Source: an uncultured Bacilli bacterium
GTDB taxonomy: Bacteria > Bacillota_I > Bacilli_A > RF39 > UBA660
Direction: 5' to 3'
Assembly (NCBI GenBank): GCA_910588025.1
Contig: CAJUQG010000026.1
Coordinates: 1-16,035 of the forward strand
DNA length: 16,035 bases
The position numbers were made by a program, and so were the translations under genes. Below, in pieces: positions 7,460 to 14,654 of this stretch. Positions within the stretch are counted from its first letter, which is position 1. Every line of letters starts with the position of its first letter. The notes under the pieces were generated by a model. The model ran no database searches, was not told the DNA's origin, and was given only the letters and a program-made list of their open reading frames with translations.

Positions 7460-9260
7460 ATCGATTTTTACGAAATCTCATTTTTGGATCTAAAATAGCT
7501 TTACGTAAGCGAATGTCACTTGGTGTAACTTCCACATATTCATCTTCTTCAATAAATTCCAAAGCTTCCTCTAAGGTAAATTTCTTAGCTTTCACCAAAT
7601 TAATAGCTTCATCTGCTCCACTAGAACGAGTATTGGTTAAATTTTTATTCTTACATGGATTTACATCCAAATCATTATCACGATTATGAATACCAATAAT
7701 CATCCCAATATAAACCTCAACAGCGGGATCTATAATCATAACTCCACGGTCTTGTAAATTCCATAAAGAATATCCTAAAGATTTTCCATTTTCCATAGAA
7801 ACCATAACACCATTTTTTCGTCCATTAATGGTTCCAACATATGGTTTATACTCTTCAAAACTACGAACCATAATACCTTCACCCTTGGTATTAGTTACAA
7901 AAGCACTACGATAACCAATCAATCCTCTTGTTGGTGCTAAAAATTCTAAATGTGCATAACCCTCATTAGATGTTGATACAACTTCTAACGTAGCTTTTCT
8001 CTCTTGTAAATCATTAATAATGGTTCCTTGATAATCACCAGGACAATTAATAATAACTCGTTCAAATGGTTCACATTTTTTTCCATCAATTTCTTCCATT
8101 AACACTTCTGGTTTTGAAACACAAAGTTCATAACCCTCACGTCTCATATTTTCAAGTAAAATAGATAAATGAAGTTCTCCACGCCCACTTACCTTATAAC
8201 CATCAGCATTTGGAAGTTCTTCCACATGAAGTCCTACATTTGTTTGTAATTCGCGATTTAGTCTTTCCCGAATATGACGAGTCGTTAAAAATTTTCCACT
8301 TTTTCCAGCAAAAGGCCCATCATTTACTAAAAAGTTCATAGAAAGTGTTGGTTTTTCAATGATAATCGGTGGTAAAGCATCAATATGATCACGTGCACAA
8401 ATAGTATCACCAATCGAGATATCTGCACAACCCGCAATGGTAACAATATCTCCAAAATAAGCTTCTGTTTTTTCTACTTTACGAATTCCTTCTGTTACAA
8501 ATAATTTAGAAACGCGGAAATTAGTTACACTTCCATCATTTTTAGCAACAGCTACCGTTTCCCCAGATTTAATAGAACCTTTATTAATACGTCCGATTCC
8601 AAGTCGACCAATATAATCATCATAATCCAAATTCGAAATTTGTAATTGTAAAGGATCCTTTTCATTTCCTGCAAAGGCATCTACTTGTTTTAAAATCGTT
8701 TCTAAAAGTGGCTCAACACTATTTCCTGTCTCAGATACCGAATATTGAGCAATTCCATCTTTAGCAATTCCATAAATAATAGGAAAATCAAGTTGTTCAT
8801 CACTCGCATTTAATTCCATAAATAAATTAAATGTCATATCTACAACTTCTTCTGGTCTAGCATCTCTCTTATCAATTTTATTGATAAATAAAATTGGTTT
8901 TAAATTTTGTTCCAAAGCCTTTTTCAAAACAAATCTTGTCTGAGGCATTGGACCTTCTGCTGAATCCACAATTAATACTACTGTATCAACCGTTTTGATA
9001 ACACGTTCAACTTCGCTAGAAAAGTCTGCATGACCTGGAGTATCTACGATATTAATTTTATAATCTTTATAATGGATGGAACAATTTTTAGAATAAATTG
9101 TGATACCTCTTTCTTTTTCAATCGCATCACTATCCATTACTCTTTCTTCTACTACTTCATGACTTGAAAACGCTCCATTTTGTTCTAGCATAGCATCTAC
9201 TAAGGTACTTTTACCAGCATCAACATGGGCAACAACTGCTACATTTATAATCTTGTCCAT
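7458..9260 (-). CDS. typA: Ribosome-associated GTPase TypA/BipA
   Basis: This is a translational GTPase related to EF-G that binds the 70S ribosome and supports ribosome assembly and stress or low-temperature growth. With the ATG at 9260 it is 600 residues, normal for the family. The GTPase motifs are G1 AHVDAGKST (11-19), G2 ERGIT (50-54), G3 DTPGHADF (73-80) and G4 NKID (127-130). The family's C-terminal signature APTRGLIGYRS is present. At G5 the usual YASA(I/L)NG is YGIAKDG (163-169), so the Ser is replaced by Ile. The frame is also open to a GTG at 9281, seven codons earlier, but GAAGG and GGAG lie inside that stretch and the family begins at MDK, so 9260 is chosen. It has its own promoter and terminator and appears monocistronic. 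Confidence 0.96.
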   Translation of the reverse strand: MDKIINVAVVAHVDAGKSTLVDAMLEQNGAFSSHEVVEERVMDSDAIEKERGITIYSKNCSIHYKDYKINIVDTPGHADFSSEVERVIKTVDTVVLIVDSAEGPMPQTRFVLKKALEQNLKPILFINKIDKRDARPEEVVDMTFNLFMELNASDEQLDFPIIYGIAKDGIAQYSVSETGNSVEPLLETILKQVDAFAGNEKDPLQLQISNLDYDDYIGRLGIGRINKGSIKSGETVAVAKNDGSVTNFRVSKLFVTEGIRKVEKTEAYFGDIVTIAGCADISIGDTICARDHIDALPPIIIEKPTLSMNFLVNDGPFAGKSGKFLTTRHIRERLNRELQTNVGLHVEELPNADGYKVSGRGELHLSILLENMRREGYELCVSKPEVLMEEIDGKKCEPFERVIINCPGDYQGTIINDLQERKATLEVVSTSNEGYAHLEFLAPTRGLIGYRSAFVTNTKGEGIMVRSFEEYKPYVGTINGRKNGVMVSMENGKSLGYSLWNLQDRGVMIIDPAVEVYIGMIIGIHNRDNDLDVNPCKNKNLTNTRSSGADEAINLVKAKKFTLEEALEFIEEDEYVEVTPSDIRLRKAILDPKMRFRKNR

Positions 9261-9289
9261 AAAACTCCAACCTTCTTTCACATCCCAAA

Positions 9290-9318
9290 ATAATACCTCA
9301 AAATCATAGTATTTGCAA
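9290..9318 (-). promoter_or_regulatory. Promoter of typA
   Basis: On the minus strand, TTGCAA (9313-9318) and TATTAT (9290-9295) are separated by exactly 17 bp, about 30 bases upstream of the typA ATG. The -35 box directly abuts the T tract of the preceding terminator. Confidence 0.6.
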
Positions 9319-9346
9319 GAAAAAACACCATTGCTTCCAATGATGT
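9319..9346 (-). terminator. Terminator of the HAAS/coiled-coil operon
   Basis: On the minus strand a 9-bp stem ACATCATTG/CAATGGTGT (one G-T pair) closes on a GAAG tetraloop and is followed by six Ts. It begins about 5 bases after the stop of the 9352-9891 gene and insulates it from typA. Confidence 0.88.
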
Positions 9347-9351
9347 AATAT

Positions 9352-9891
9352 TTATTTATGAATTTTTAAATTTTGAAACCATTTTTTAAAGACATTTAAG
9401 AAAAAAGTAACTGCTACTACTAAATAAAAAACTTCAACTACAAGATGCCATATATTTAACATCAAAGGATTAGCAAAAAAATCCAACATATTATCTCCTA
9501 AATCTCTGACTAATATAAACGGTATTTTAATAATACAAGTAAGTCCAAGCAAAATTAGAATATCCAACAATATTTTAGCATTGGCTTTCGAGCTATTATG
9601 ACTCATGACATCAATCACATGACGAATTGTTTTAAATAATTGTTCATAACTCGTGATTAAAAAACTCTTTTTAGGAGAAGAAATAGGATAAGTGATATGA
9701 TTTTCTTGATAAATAACCGAAAGATAATCTTCTACATTACCGATTGCTTGTAGTGCCTCTTCTTCTGTTTTTCCCTGTCCCATGAAAGAACTAATTCGTT
9801 CATCTACCTCTAATATTTTTTGTTGTTGATAACTTTCTACAAAAATAAACAGACCATTTTTTAATGTTTGCAAATAAGTTGCCCGAGTCAT
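9352..9891 (-). CDS. HAAS-domain (DUF1700-like) membrane protein
   Basis: This 179-residue protein has an N-terminal helical domain resembling the HAAS/DUF1700 type: L..L..... followed by EVDERISSFM, GKTEEEALQAIGN and VEDYL (residues about 3-60). After a linker come two hydrophobic segments, about 104-125 and 144-166. Family members are commonly paired with PadR-like regulators and are thought to be membrane-bound partners. No PadR gene is next to this one; instead it is coupled to a large coiled-coil protein. AAGGAGG, formed across the upstream stop codon, lies 5 nt before the ATG. Function unknown; the HAAS assignment rests on the E...G.(S/T)EEEA...(L/I)G.(P/V) pattern and is moderately sure. 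Confidence 0.65.
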   Translation of the reverse strand: MTRATYLQTLKNGLFIFVESYQQQKILEVDERISSFMGQGKTEEEALQAIGNVEDYLSVIYQENHITYPISSPKKSFLITSYEQLFKTIRHVIDVMSHNSSKANAKILLDILILLGLTCIIKIPFILVRDLGDNMLDFFANPLMLNIWHLVVEVFYLVVAVTFFLNVFKKWFQNLKIHK

Positions 9892-9902
9892 AAGTTTCCT
9901 CC

Positions 9903-11687
9903 TTATTTTGTAACGATAAGATGTCTATAAGCTTCTTTTCTCATACACTTCATATCATGTAAAATCTTACAGCGATCTTCCCAAGTTTCCTTTGCTTGAA
10001 ATCTAGATACTTTTATTATATCAGAATTATCAAAATTTACTTGATAATTTTTTAAAATTAATAATACATCTTCTCGATTACTCTTCTCTTCAACTGTATT
10101 ATCATGAAAATAAACATCTCGAACTTCATAAAAATTAGGTAAAAATAAAAGTTCAACATCCGAATGTATTTCCAAAATATCTTGAATTTCAAACTGACCT
10201 TTTTGTTGCATTGGTGCTGCAACATTTTTTAAAGACGCATGATAAAAATCATATTGTTTATCTTTCATGCTTTTTCCAAAAACATATCCAATCCCATGAA
10301 TGGAGAAAGATTTGATTTGTAATAATTTTTGACAAACCTTATAAAGACTTTCCAAAAAAGCTGTTTCATTCTGAATTTTTAAGCATTTCATCTTTTTCAT
10401 TTGCAAAAATACATTTTCCGAATCCATTAAAATACTAAGTGCTTGTTCAATTTCTTTCGCATGACTCTGTAATAGATTTTTTAAAAATTTCTCTTTTGGC
10501 TCTGAATTCAACAAAGAGCTTAACATCTCATCACAAAGCGGTTGTAAAAAAGAATGATAAATCGTTAAGTATTCTTGATCTTCAAAAGATAACGAATCAT
10601 AAAGTTCTCGATAATGTTTTAAAAGTTCTTCTCTTGTATAAACTTTTTCTTTCGGTTTTTCTAAAGAATCAAAAGGACTTATAATTCCTAAATTATCAAA
10701 TTCATTCAAATAATCTCCCAAAGTTGCATAATCCATTTCATCAATAATAGAATACTTTTCTTGTAAGCGTTTGATTTCATTTTCTATAAAATCTTTCATG
10801 CCAATAATTTTTTTAGATTCACTTTCACTATCGATTTTTAATAAAGCTTCTTTTACATGTTCTTTGCGAGAAAATAATCCTTTCTTTTTATTAAATACAA
10901 ATTCCATATAAGACTTTTTCTTGCGAATATCTTCTAAATCAATAGGTAACTTAAACAACAAATATTTATTTTGCAAATACCCTTTTTCTGATTCCATTTG
11001 TAAAAGCATTTCCCATAAAGAATCAATAAATTCTTTTAATTTTTCAAAAGAGACTTCCTGCGAAAAATAATCAACCTGTTCATGTAACTGTTGAATAGAT
11101 TCATCTAAATTAACAAGTTCTAAACTTTCTTCAGTAATATTATGAAGAGGATTTTTTTCTTTTTTATAACGATTATAAAGTTGCAGAAATTCATTTTCCT
11201 GACGACGATATTCTAAATCAAGATCTGTAACATTCCGATATGTATCATTTTGAACTTTAATTTTTTCTTCAATAATAGCAATTAAAAGACGACTTGTTCG
11301 CAATAAACGTTGATAAATTCTTTGCTTTTTAAAAGCTTTAGGCATTTCATTTGGATCAACAAGCATTTGCATCATCATTTCTTTCGATAAATCTTTATCA
11401 TGAAAACGAAATTGCACCTGAGGAGTCATAGTTTCATAATCATCCAGTTCAATCTGGACTGAAAATTGACTACGATATTTTTGATACCACCACAATTGAT
11501 AAATAAATTCTTCTGCTTCAAAAGACTCTTGAAACCACTTTACTCGTTCTAAAAAACCATAAAAAGGATGAGTAAACGAATAAAGAATTCCATATCTTCC
11601 ACCCTCTTCATAAAGATAAGGGGCTTGATATTTTGAATCCATTCCATATTTGGCTAAAATTAATAATATTTCCTCTTTTGAAACCAT
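9903..11687 (-). CDS. Large coiled-coil protein of unknown function
   Basis: I do not recognise this 594-residue protein. It has no signal peptide or membrane segment, so it is probably cytoplasmic. The N-terminal 120 residues are rich in aromatic residues (FYGFLERVKWFQ, YQLWWYQKYRSQF) and look like a compact alpha/beta domain. The middle (about 120-340) is highly charged and helical with Leu/Glu/Lys patterns typical of coiled coils. The C-terminal third has a mixed alpha/beta composition ending in an SDIIKVSRFQAKETWEDR-type segment. Its stop overlaps the AAGGAGG site of the HAAS gene, so the two products are probably made together and may interact. The ribosome site at its own start is weak (GGGTTG). 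A scaffold or a regulator working with the membrane HAAS protein would fit, but this is a guess. Confidence 0.65.
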   Translation of the reverse strand: MVSKEEILLILAKYGMDSKYQAPYLYEEGGRYGILYSFTHPFYGFLERVKWFQESFEAEEFIYQLWWYQKYRSQFSVQIELDDYETMTPQVQFRFHDKDLSKEMMMQMLVDPNEMPKAFKKQRIYQRLLRTSRLLIAIIEEKIKVQNDTYRNVTDLDLEYRRQENEFLQLYNRYKKEKNPLHNITEESLELVNLDESIQQLHEQVDYFSQEVSFEKLKEFIDSLWEMLLQMESEKGYLQNKYLLFKLPIDLEDIRKKKSYMEFVFNKKKGLFSRKEHVKEALLKIDSESESKKIIGMKDFIENEIKRLQEKYSIIDEMDYATLGDYLNEFDNLGIISPFDSLEKPKEKVYTREELLKHYRELYDSLSFEDQEYLTIYHSFLQPLCDEMLSSLLNSEPKEKFLKNLLQSHAKEIEQALSILMDSENVFLQMKKMKCLKIQNETAFLESLYKVCQKLLQIKSFSIHGIGYVFGKSMKDKQYDFYHASLKNVAAPMQQKGQFEIQDILEIHSDVELLFLPNFYEVRDVYFHDNTVEEKSNREDVLLILKNYQVNFDNSDIIKVSRFQAKETWEDRCKILHDMKCMRKEAYRHLIVTK

Positions 11688-11710
11688 TTCATCAACCCAA
11701 TTCTTGTTAA

Positions 11711-11739
11711 ATTATATCATAAGCTCCTTCTTATTTCTA
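11711..11739 (-). promoter_or_regulatory. Promoter of the coiled-coil/HAAS operon
   Basis: On the minus strand, TATAAT (11711-11716, in the context TGATATAAT) is preceded at 17 bp by TAGAAA (11734-11739). It lies 24 bases upstream of the ATG at 11687. The same TAGAAA box recurs before two other genes in the window. It is back-to-back with the plus-strand promoter at 11741. Confidence 0.5.
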
Positions 11740-11740
11740 C

Positions 11741-11768
11741 TTGATAAATCATAAAATTAAGTTATAAT
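11741..11768 (+). promoter_or_regulatory. Promoter of the DUF308 gene
   Basis: TTGATA (11741-11746) and TATAAT (11763-11768) are separated by 16 bp, 21 bases before the ATG at 11790. It abuts the divergent promoter at 11711-11739, so one bound regulator could affect both. Confidence 0.62.
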
Positions 11769-11789
11769 GTGAGTAGAAAGAAGGCAAAT

Positions 11790-12311
11790 ATGAAAGGAAA
11801 AATTATTATTCCAAATCAAACCAAAAACACGAAAGTGATTGCCAGTTTAATCACCCTTGTTTTAGGAATTATCTTAGTAACCAATTCGAATCAAATCGTT
11901 ACGATTACTTTTCAAATAATCGGTGGATTTATTATTCTTTTTGGTATCTATCATTTTTTAAAATATTTTAAAATAAAAAAACAATTTAAAATGGATGATA
12001 ATAATGCTTTAATGGCAGGAATCAGTTCCATTACTATTGGACTACTTATCATAATATTAGCGGGAGTATTAGAAATAGGTTTACGTTATATTCTCGGATT
12101 AATTTTGATAATCCATGCCATCAATAAATTAAATTTAGCCTTACTCGCTCAAAACTCCAATAAAAATCGCTTTATCTCTAATTTAATTACAAGTATTATT
12201 TTCTTAATCATCGGCTTATACACAATTTTCTTTGCAAATGCCGCATTAATATTTATCGGAATTGTTTTAATTATTTCTTCTCTTCTTGATTTATTATCTT
12301 TATTAAAATAA
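11790..12311 (+). CDS. DUF308/HdeD-like six-helix membrane protein
   Basis: This 173-residue membrane protein has hydrophobic segments that group in pairs with short turns (about residues 17-32, 38-58, 76-93, 98-114, 130-147, 152-171). The pattern resembles the duplicated DUF308/HdeD family: LVLGIILVTNSNQ, FIILFGIYHFL, SITIGLLIIILAG, and LGLILIIHAINKL. HdeD in E. coli is linked to acid resistance; the biochemical function of the family is not established. The frame is open to a GTG at 11769, but the ATG at 11790 has AAGAAGG 6 nt before it and is preferred; the GTG sits just after the -10 box. It is one of only two plus-strand genes and ends at a terminator shared with the convergent gene. Confidence 0.78.
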   Translation: MKGKIIIPNQTKNTKVIASLITLVLGIILVTNSNQIVTITFQIIGGFIILFGIYHFLKYFKIKKQFKMDDNNALMAGISSITIGLLIIILAGVLEIGLRYILGLILIIHAINKLNLALLAQNSNKNRFISNLITSIIFLIIGLYTIFFANAALIFIGIVLIISSLLDLLSLLK

Positions 12312-12316
12312 GAAAC

Positions 12317-12350
12317 AAAAAATCACACCAGACCAGTGTGATATTTTTTT
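12317..12350. terminator. Bidirectional terminator between convergent genes
   Basis: The perfect 7-bp stem ATCACAC (12322-12328) / GTGTGAT (12336-12342) with a 7-nt loop is flanked by an A run on the left and a T run on the right. It can therefore stop transcription of the plus-strand DUF308 gene and of the minus-strand thioredoxin-like gene. Confidence 0.85.
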
Positions 12351-12377
12351 ATTTCCAATATTTTTTCAAAAAACTTT

Positions 12378-12989
12378 CTATTTTTTTTGACCTGTTTTTT
12401 GTTTTACTTTTGTCTTACTTTCTTCCTTTTTAGGTTGCTCTTGCACTGAATCATGTTCTTCCAAAGAGGTATCTTTTCTTCCAATATAAACAAAATAACC
12501 AATTCCACCTATTAAAACAACTAATATAGCCATAATAAAAATGGTATCAAAATTAGAACTTTTCAAAGTACCTTCTTGTATTCCAACAACAATATCTTTG
12601 CATCCATTTTCATAACAAGTTTTAATTCGTTCTTTTAATTGTTCATTTAAATTACTACTATAACCTTCATAACGTTTATCACCAATTACAATTAAAGGAA
12701 CACCTTCAAATTTTGTTCCAAAATAGTTTGAAACTTTTTCGGCTAATTTAATATTCTCTTTAATATCTGTTGTACTACCATTCGTTTCAAAAGGTACTAA
12801 ATAAAAATAATTGGAATATTCATCATCGGATGAAAGCTCAGTAAAAAATTTTAAAGCTTCCTCACAATGTGGACAAGTAGAACTTTTAAAAACATAAACA
12901 TTTATCTTATCTTTCGTTTCAGCTAAAGTAATTTTTGGAAAAAATAAAAATAAGAAAACAACAAAAACTAGAACTTTTAATTTCTTCAT
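12378..12989 (-). CDS. Exported, membrane-tethered thioredoxin-fold protein
   Basis: This 203-residue protein has an N-terminal signal peptide (basic start, hydrophobic stretch about 5-20, likely cut near ITLAET). A thioredoxin-like domain follows with the redox motif CPHC (C39-C42), the following helix EEALKFFTEL, and the cis-proline loop GVPLIV (Pro98). Two further cysteines (C125, C130) may be structural. A hydrophobic helix at about 147-168 followed by a Lys/Glu/Gln-rich cytoplasmic tail tethers it to the outside of the membrane. It probably makes, breaks or shuffles disulfides in exported proteins. The Cys-rich prepilin proteins in this window are plausible clients, though nothing links them directly. 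No DsbB/VKOR-type partner is visible here. GGGAG precedes the ATG by about 8 nt. Confidence 0.82.
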   Translation of the reverse strand: MKKLKVLVFVVFLFLFFPKITLAETKDKINVYVFKSSTCPHCEEALKFFTELSSDDEYSNYFYLVPFETNGSTTDIKENIKLAEKVSNYFGTKFEGVPLIVIGDKRYEGYSSNLNEQLKERIKTCYENGCKDIVVGIQEGTLKSSNFDTIFIMAILVVLIGGIGYFVYIGRKDTSLEEHDSVQEQPKKEESKTKVKQKTGQKK

Positions 12990-13007
12990 AACACCACTCC
13001 CGTACTC

Positions 13008-13036
13008 ATTATATCAATCGAAACAAATTTTTTCTA
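13008..13036 (-). promoter_or_regulatory. Promoter of the thioredoxin-like gene
   Basis: On the minus strand, TATAAT (13008-13013, in TGATATAAT) follows TAGAAA (13031-13036) at 17 bp, 18 bases upstream of the ATG at 12989. It lies between the gene and the terminator of the coat unit. Confidence 0.5.
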
Positions 13037-13050
13037 GTCTTTTAAACATA

Positions 13051-13077
13051 GAAAAAGAAGGATTCTATTTTCCTTCT
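13051..13077 (-). terminator. Terminator of the spore-coat unit
   Basis: On the minus strand, AGAAGGA and TCCTTCT pair around an 8-nt loop and are followed by a T run. The stop codon of the Coat-F-like gene (13065-13067) lies in the loop, so the hairpin forms over the end of the gene. Confidence 0.75.
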
Positions 13078-13328
13078 TGCTCTACAAAAGTTTGAAATTT
13101 TTGAATTACTTTATCAATTTTAGTTTGTTCTACATCGGTCGTAGTATACCATCCCATGTCACTCATCATTTGATAAATTTCATGTTGCATATGTAAAACT
13201 TCTTTTAAACCCGTTAAAAACATTTCATGTACATTTGCACTAGAGGATTCAATCGTCCCATGCAAACATAAATCTGCTAATACCTTGGTATCCCAAAGTA
13301 AACCTTCCATTAACATTTTATCTTCCAT
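13065..13328 (-). CDS. Coat-F-like spore coat protein
   Basis: This 87-residue helical protein resembles the Coat_F family (B. subtilis CotF and YhcQ-type coat proteins). The family core is clear: LKEVLHMQHEIYQMMSDMGWY (about residues 41-61, with the characteristic Gln/His, Tyr and GWY), followed by a conserved Ile/Val-rich C-terminal helix DKVIQKFQTFVEQ. The N-terminus MEDKMLMEGLLWDTKVLADLC is the first of two predicted helices in the bundle. AAAGGAA lies 7 nt before the ATG, 15 bases after the stop of the small upstream gene. Members assemble in the spore coat or outer layers; the presence of this gene is the main sign that the organism makes spores. Confidence 0.82.
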   Translation of the reverse strand: MEDKMLMEGLLWDTKVLADLCLHGTIESSSANVHEMFLTGLKEVLHMQHEIYQMMSDMGWYTTTDVEQTKIDKVIQKFQTFVEQEGK

Positions 13329-13343
13329 AATGTTTGTTCCTTT

Positions 13344-13517
13344 CTACAATAATCCAAAAAACTTAGAAACCAAATCTTGGTTCTTTTTCTCTAATTTATG
13401 GATTAACTTCTCTAATTTTTCATCCTCAACACATTCTTTTACTTCACAACAATGTTGTAAAAAGTATTGTTCATGTCCTAAAAAATCTTCGACATATAAT
13501 AATTCTTTTGAAGACAT
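13344..13517 (-). CDS. Small helical protein cotranscribed with the coat gene
   Basis: This 57-residue acidic/basic helical peptide begins MSSKELLYVEDFLGHEQYF, has a CC pair and a further Cys (QHCCEVKEC), and ends in an amphipathic helix KLEKLIHKLEKKNQ. The frame is open further upstream to 13580, but the ATG at 13517 has GGAGGTGG (13523-13530) about 6 nt upstream, the best ribosome site in the area, and the upstream codons overlap the promoter. Such short helical proteins with a VED.L.HE-type start often sit before Coat-F genes, and one with its partner may form a coat-associated pair. I do not recognise a named family. Confidence 0.7.
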   Translation of the reverse strand: MSSKELLYVEDFLGHEQYFLQHCCEVKECVEDEKLEKLIHKLEKKNQDLVSKFFGLL

Positions 13518-13535
13518 ATCATCCACCTCCACTAT

Positions 13536-13565
13536 TAATATGAGCAAGATACCCAAAGTTATATT
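13536..13565 (-). promoter_or_regulatory. Possible sporulation-sigma (SigF/SigG-like) promoter of the coat unit
   Basis: On the minus strand CATATTA (13536-13542) fits the CATWHTA -10 consensus of B. subtilis forespore sigma factors. At 17 bp upstream is AATATA (13560-13565), a partial match to the matching -35 (TGHATA). It lies 18 bases before the ATG at 13517, and no good TATAAT box is present. Sigma-E-type reading of the same region is also possible. Confidence 0.4.
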
Positions 13566-13578
13566 AGAACATTTTTCC

Positions 13579-13610
13579 AAAAAAAAAACTCTAGAAAAAT
13601 ATATCTAGAG
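13579..13610 (-). terminator. Terminator of the radical SAM gene
   Basis: On the minus strand, CTCTAGA and TCTAGAG pair perfectly around an 8-nt loop and are followed by ten Ts. It lies 15 bases after the stop of the 13625-14518 gene and insulates the coat unit, which therefore needs its own promoter. Confidence 0.88.
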
Positions 13611-13624
13611 AAACGTGAATAAGC

Positions 13625-14518
13625 TTAAAACTCAAATAAGCTAATTTGTTCATTCATAGGAATAACCTTTTTATAAGAAGAAATAATATCTTCCATCTCG
13701 GTTAAGATATCGTTTTGATGACATAGGTTTAAAAACAACTCCATAAGATGACGATACTGCAAAGAACTACAAACATATTTATTACCATAAACAGCTTCAT
13801 AATCACTTGATAAACCCGGATATAATTCATCTAATTTTTTATAATAATAAGTACGTTGATTCGTCCGCAAATTCATTCCCATTTTAGTATAAATAAAGTT
13901 TGCATTCGCATCATGACTTCGCGCCACCATTTCGCGAATATTATCCTCTGTATCTGTTAAAAATGGTAAAACAGGAGTCATTAATATCCCTGCAAATAAA
14001 TCATTATCACGAAGTTCTTTTAAAACCCGAAACCTTCTTGTACTAGAAGGAACATGCGGTTCTATTTTTCTTGCCAAAGCATCATCAGCAGTTGTAATCG
14101 ATATTTTAATAATAACACTATTTTTTTTCGCAATTTCAGTAAGTAAATCAATATCTCTTAAAATTAAATCACTTTTGGTATCAATCGATACTCCAAATCC
14201 ATATTTTAAAATTAATTTTAAAGCATTTCTTGTAATCTCTAACCGCTCTTCTTCTGGATTATAAGGATCGGACAAAGTCCCAAAACTTACAACCCCTCGG
14301 TACCCCTTACTTGATAACTCTTGCTCTAAAATTTCTAGGGCATCTACTTTCGTCTTCACTGTATCAAAATTATTAATATGATAACAGTCACTACGGCTAT
14401 CACAATAAATACAGCCAAAAGAACATCCCTTATACAGATTCATATGATAATCAATTCCAAACCACTTTTCTCCTTGGTCAGATTTTGTCATAATAGTTCT
14501 GGTCTTTACATATTCCAT
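13625..14518 (-). CDS. SPL-family (Rv2578c-like) radical SAM protein
   Basis: This 297-residue protein has a radical SAM cluster motif in the N-terminal part, YKGCSFGCIYCD, giving C32, C36 and C39 (CxxxCxxC) for a [4Fe-4S] cluster that cleaves S-adenosylmethionine. The following VVSFGTLSDPYNPEEE, TRNALKLILKYGFG.SIDTKS and ISITT segments are the barrel strands of COG1533-type proteins, related to spore photoproduct lyase. It is closer in motif (KGC..GCIYC) to Rv2578c-like proteins than to classical SplB (CxGHCHYCY), so DNA repair should not be assumed; the substrate is unknown. The frame is open to a GTG at 14527, but GGGTGG lies upstream of the ATG at 14518. It lies directly upstream of the spore-coat unit but is separated by a strong terminator. 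Confidence 0.87.
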   Translation of the reverse strand: MEYVKTRTIMTKSDQGEKWFGIDYHMNLYKGCSFGCIYCDSRSDCYHINNFDTVKTKVDALEILEQELSSKGYRGVVSFGTLSDPYNPEEERLEITRNALKLILKYGFGVSIDTKSDLILRDIDLLTEIAKKNSVIIKISITTADDALARKIEPHVPSSTRRFRVLKELRDNDLFAGILMTPVLPFLTDTEDNIREMVARSHDANANFIYTKMGMNLRTNQRTYYYKKLDELYPGLSSDYEAVYGNKYVCSSLQYRHLMELFLNLCHQNDILTEMEDIISSYKKVIPMNEQISLFEF

Positions 14519-14540
14519 TAAAACCACCCAGTTCTATATA

Positions 14541-14569
14541 ATTATAACAAATTTTTAAGACAAAAATAA
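14541..14569 (-). promoter_or_regulatory. Weak candidate promoter of the radical SAM gene
   Basis: On the minus strand TATAAT (14541-14546) lies 22 bases upstream of the ATG at 14518; the hexamer 17 bp upstream is TTATTT (14564-14569), a poor -35. An alternative reading, TTGTCT-17 bp-TATATA in the same stretch, is equally possible. Confidence 0.35.
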
Positions 14570-14602
14570 ATACATTTTTTGATTTAATTTGCAAAAGAGA
14601 GG

Positions 14603-14630
14603 TAGAAAAGATACCATATTTTGATATAAT
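14603..14630 (+). promoter_or_regulatory. Promoter of the 14655 gene
   Basis: TATAAT (14625-14630, in TTGATATAAT) is preceded at 16 bp by TAGAAA (14603-14608), 24 bases before the ATG at 14655. It resembles the minus-strand promoters at 11711 and 13008. Confidence 0.5.
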
Positions 14631-14654
14631 ATAAATAGGAAAGAAGGATAATGG

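Noticed and set aside
9261..9281. GTG start seven codons upstream for typA
   Set aside because: The added codons cover the likely ribosome site and lengthen the protein beyond the family's conserved MDK-type start.
13518..13580. Longer form of the small coat-unit gene starting at 13580
   Set aside because: The extension overlaps the promoter and the excellent GGAGGTGG site, which places the start at 13517.
13625..14518. Annotation of the radical SAM protein as spore photoproduct lyase (splB)
   Set aside because: The cluster motif and surrounding sequence resemble Rv2578c-like relatives rather than SplB, and the protein is shorter; only the wider family call is safe.
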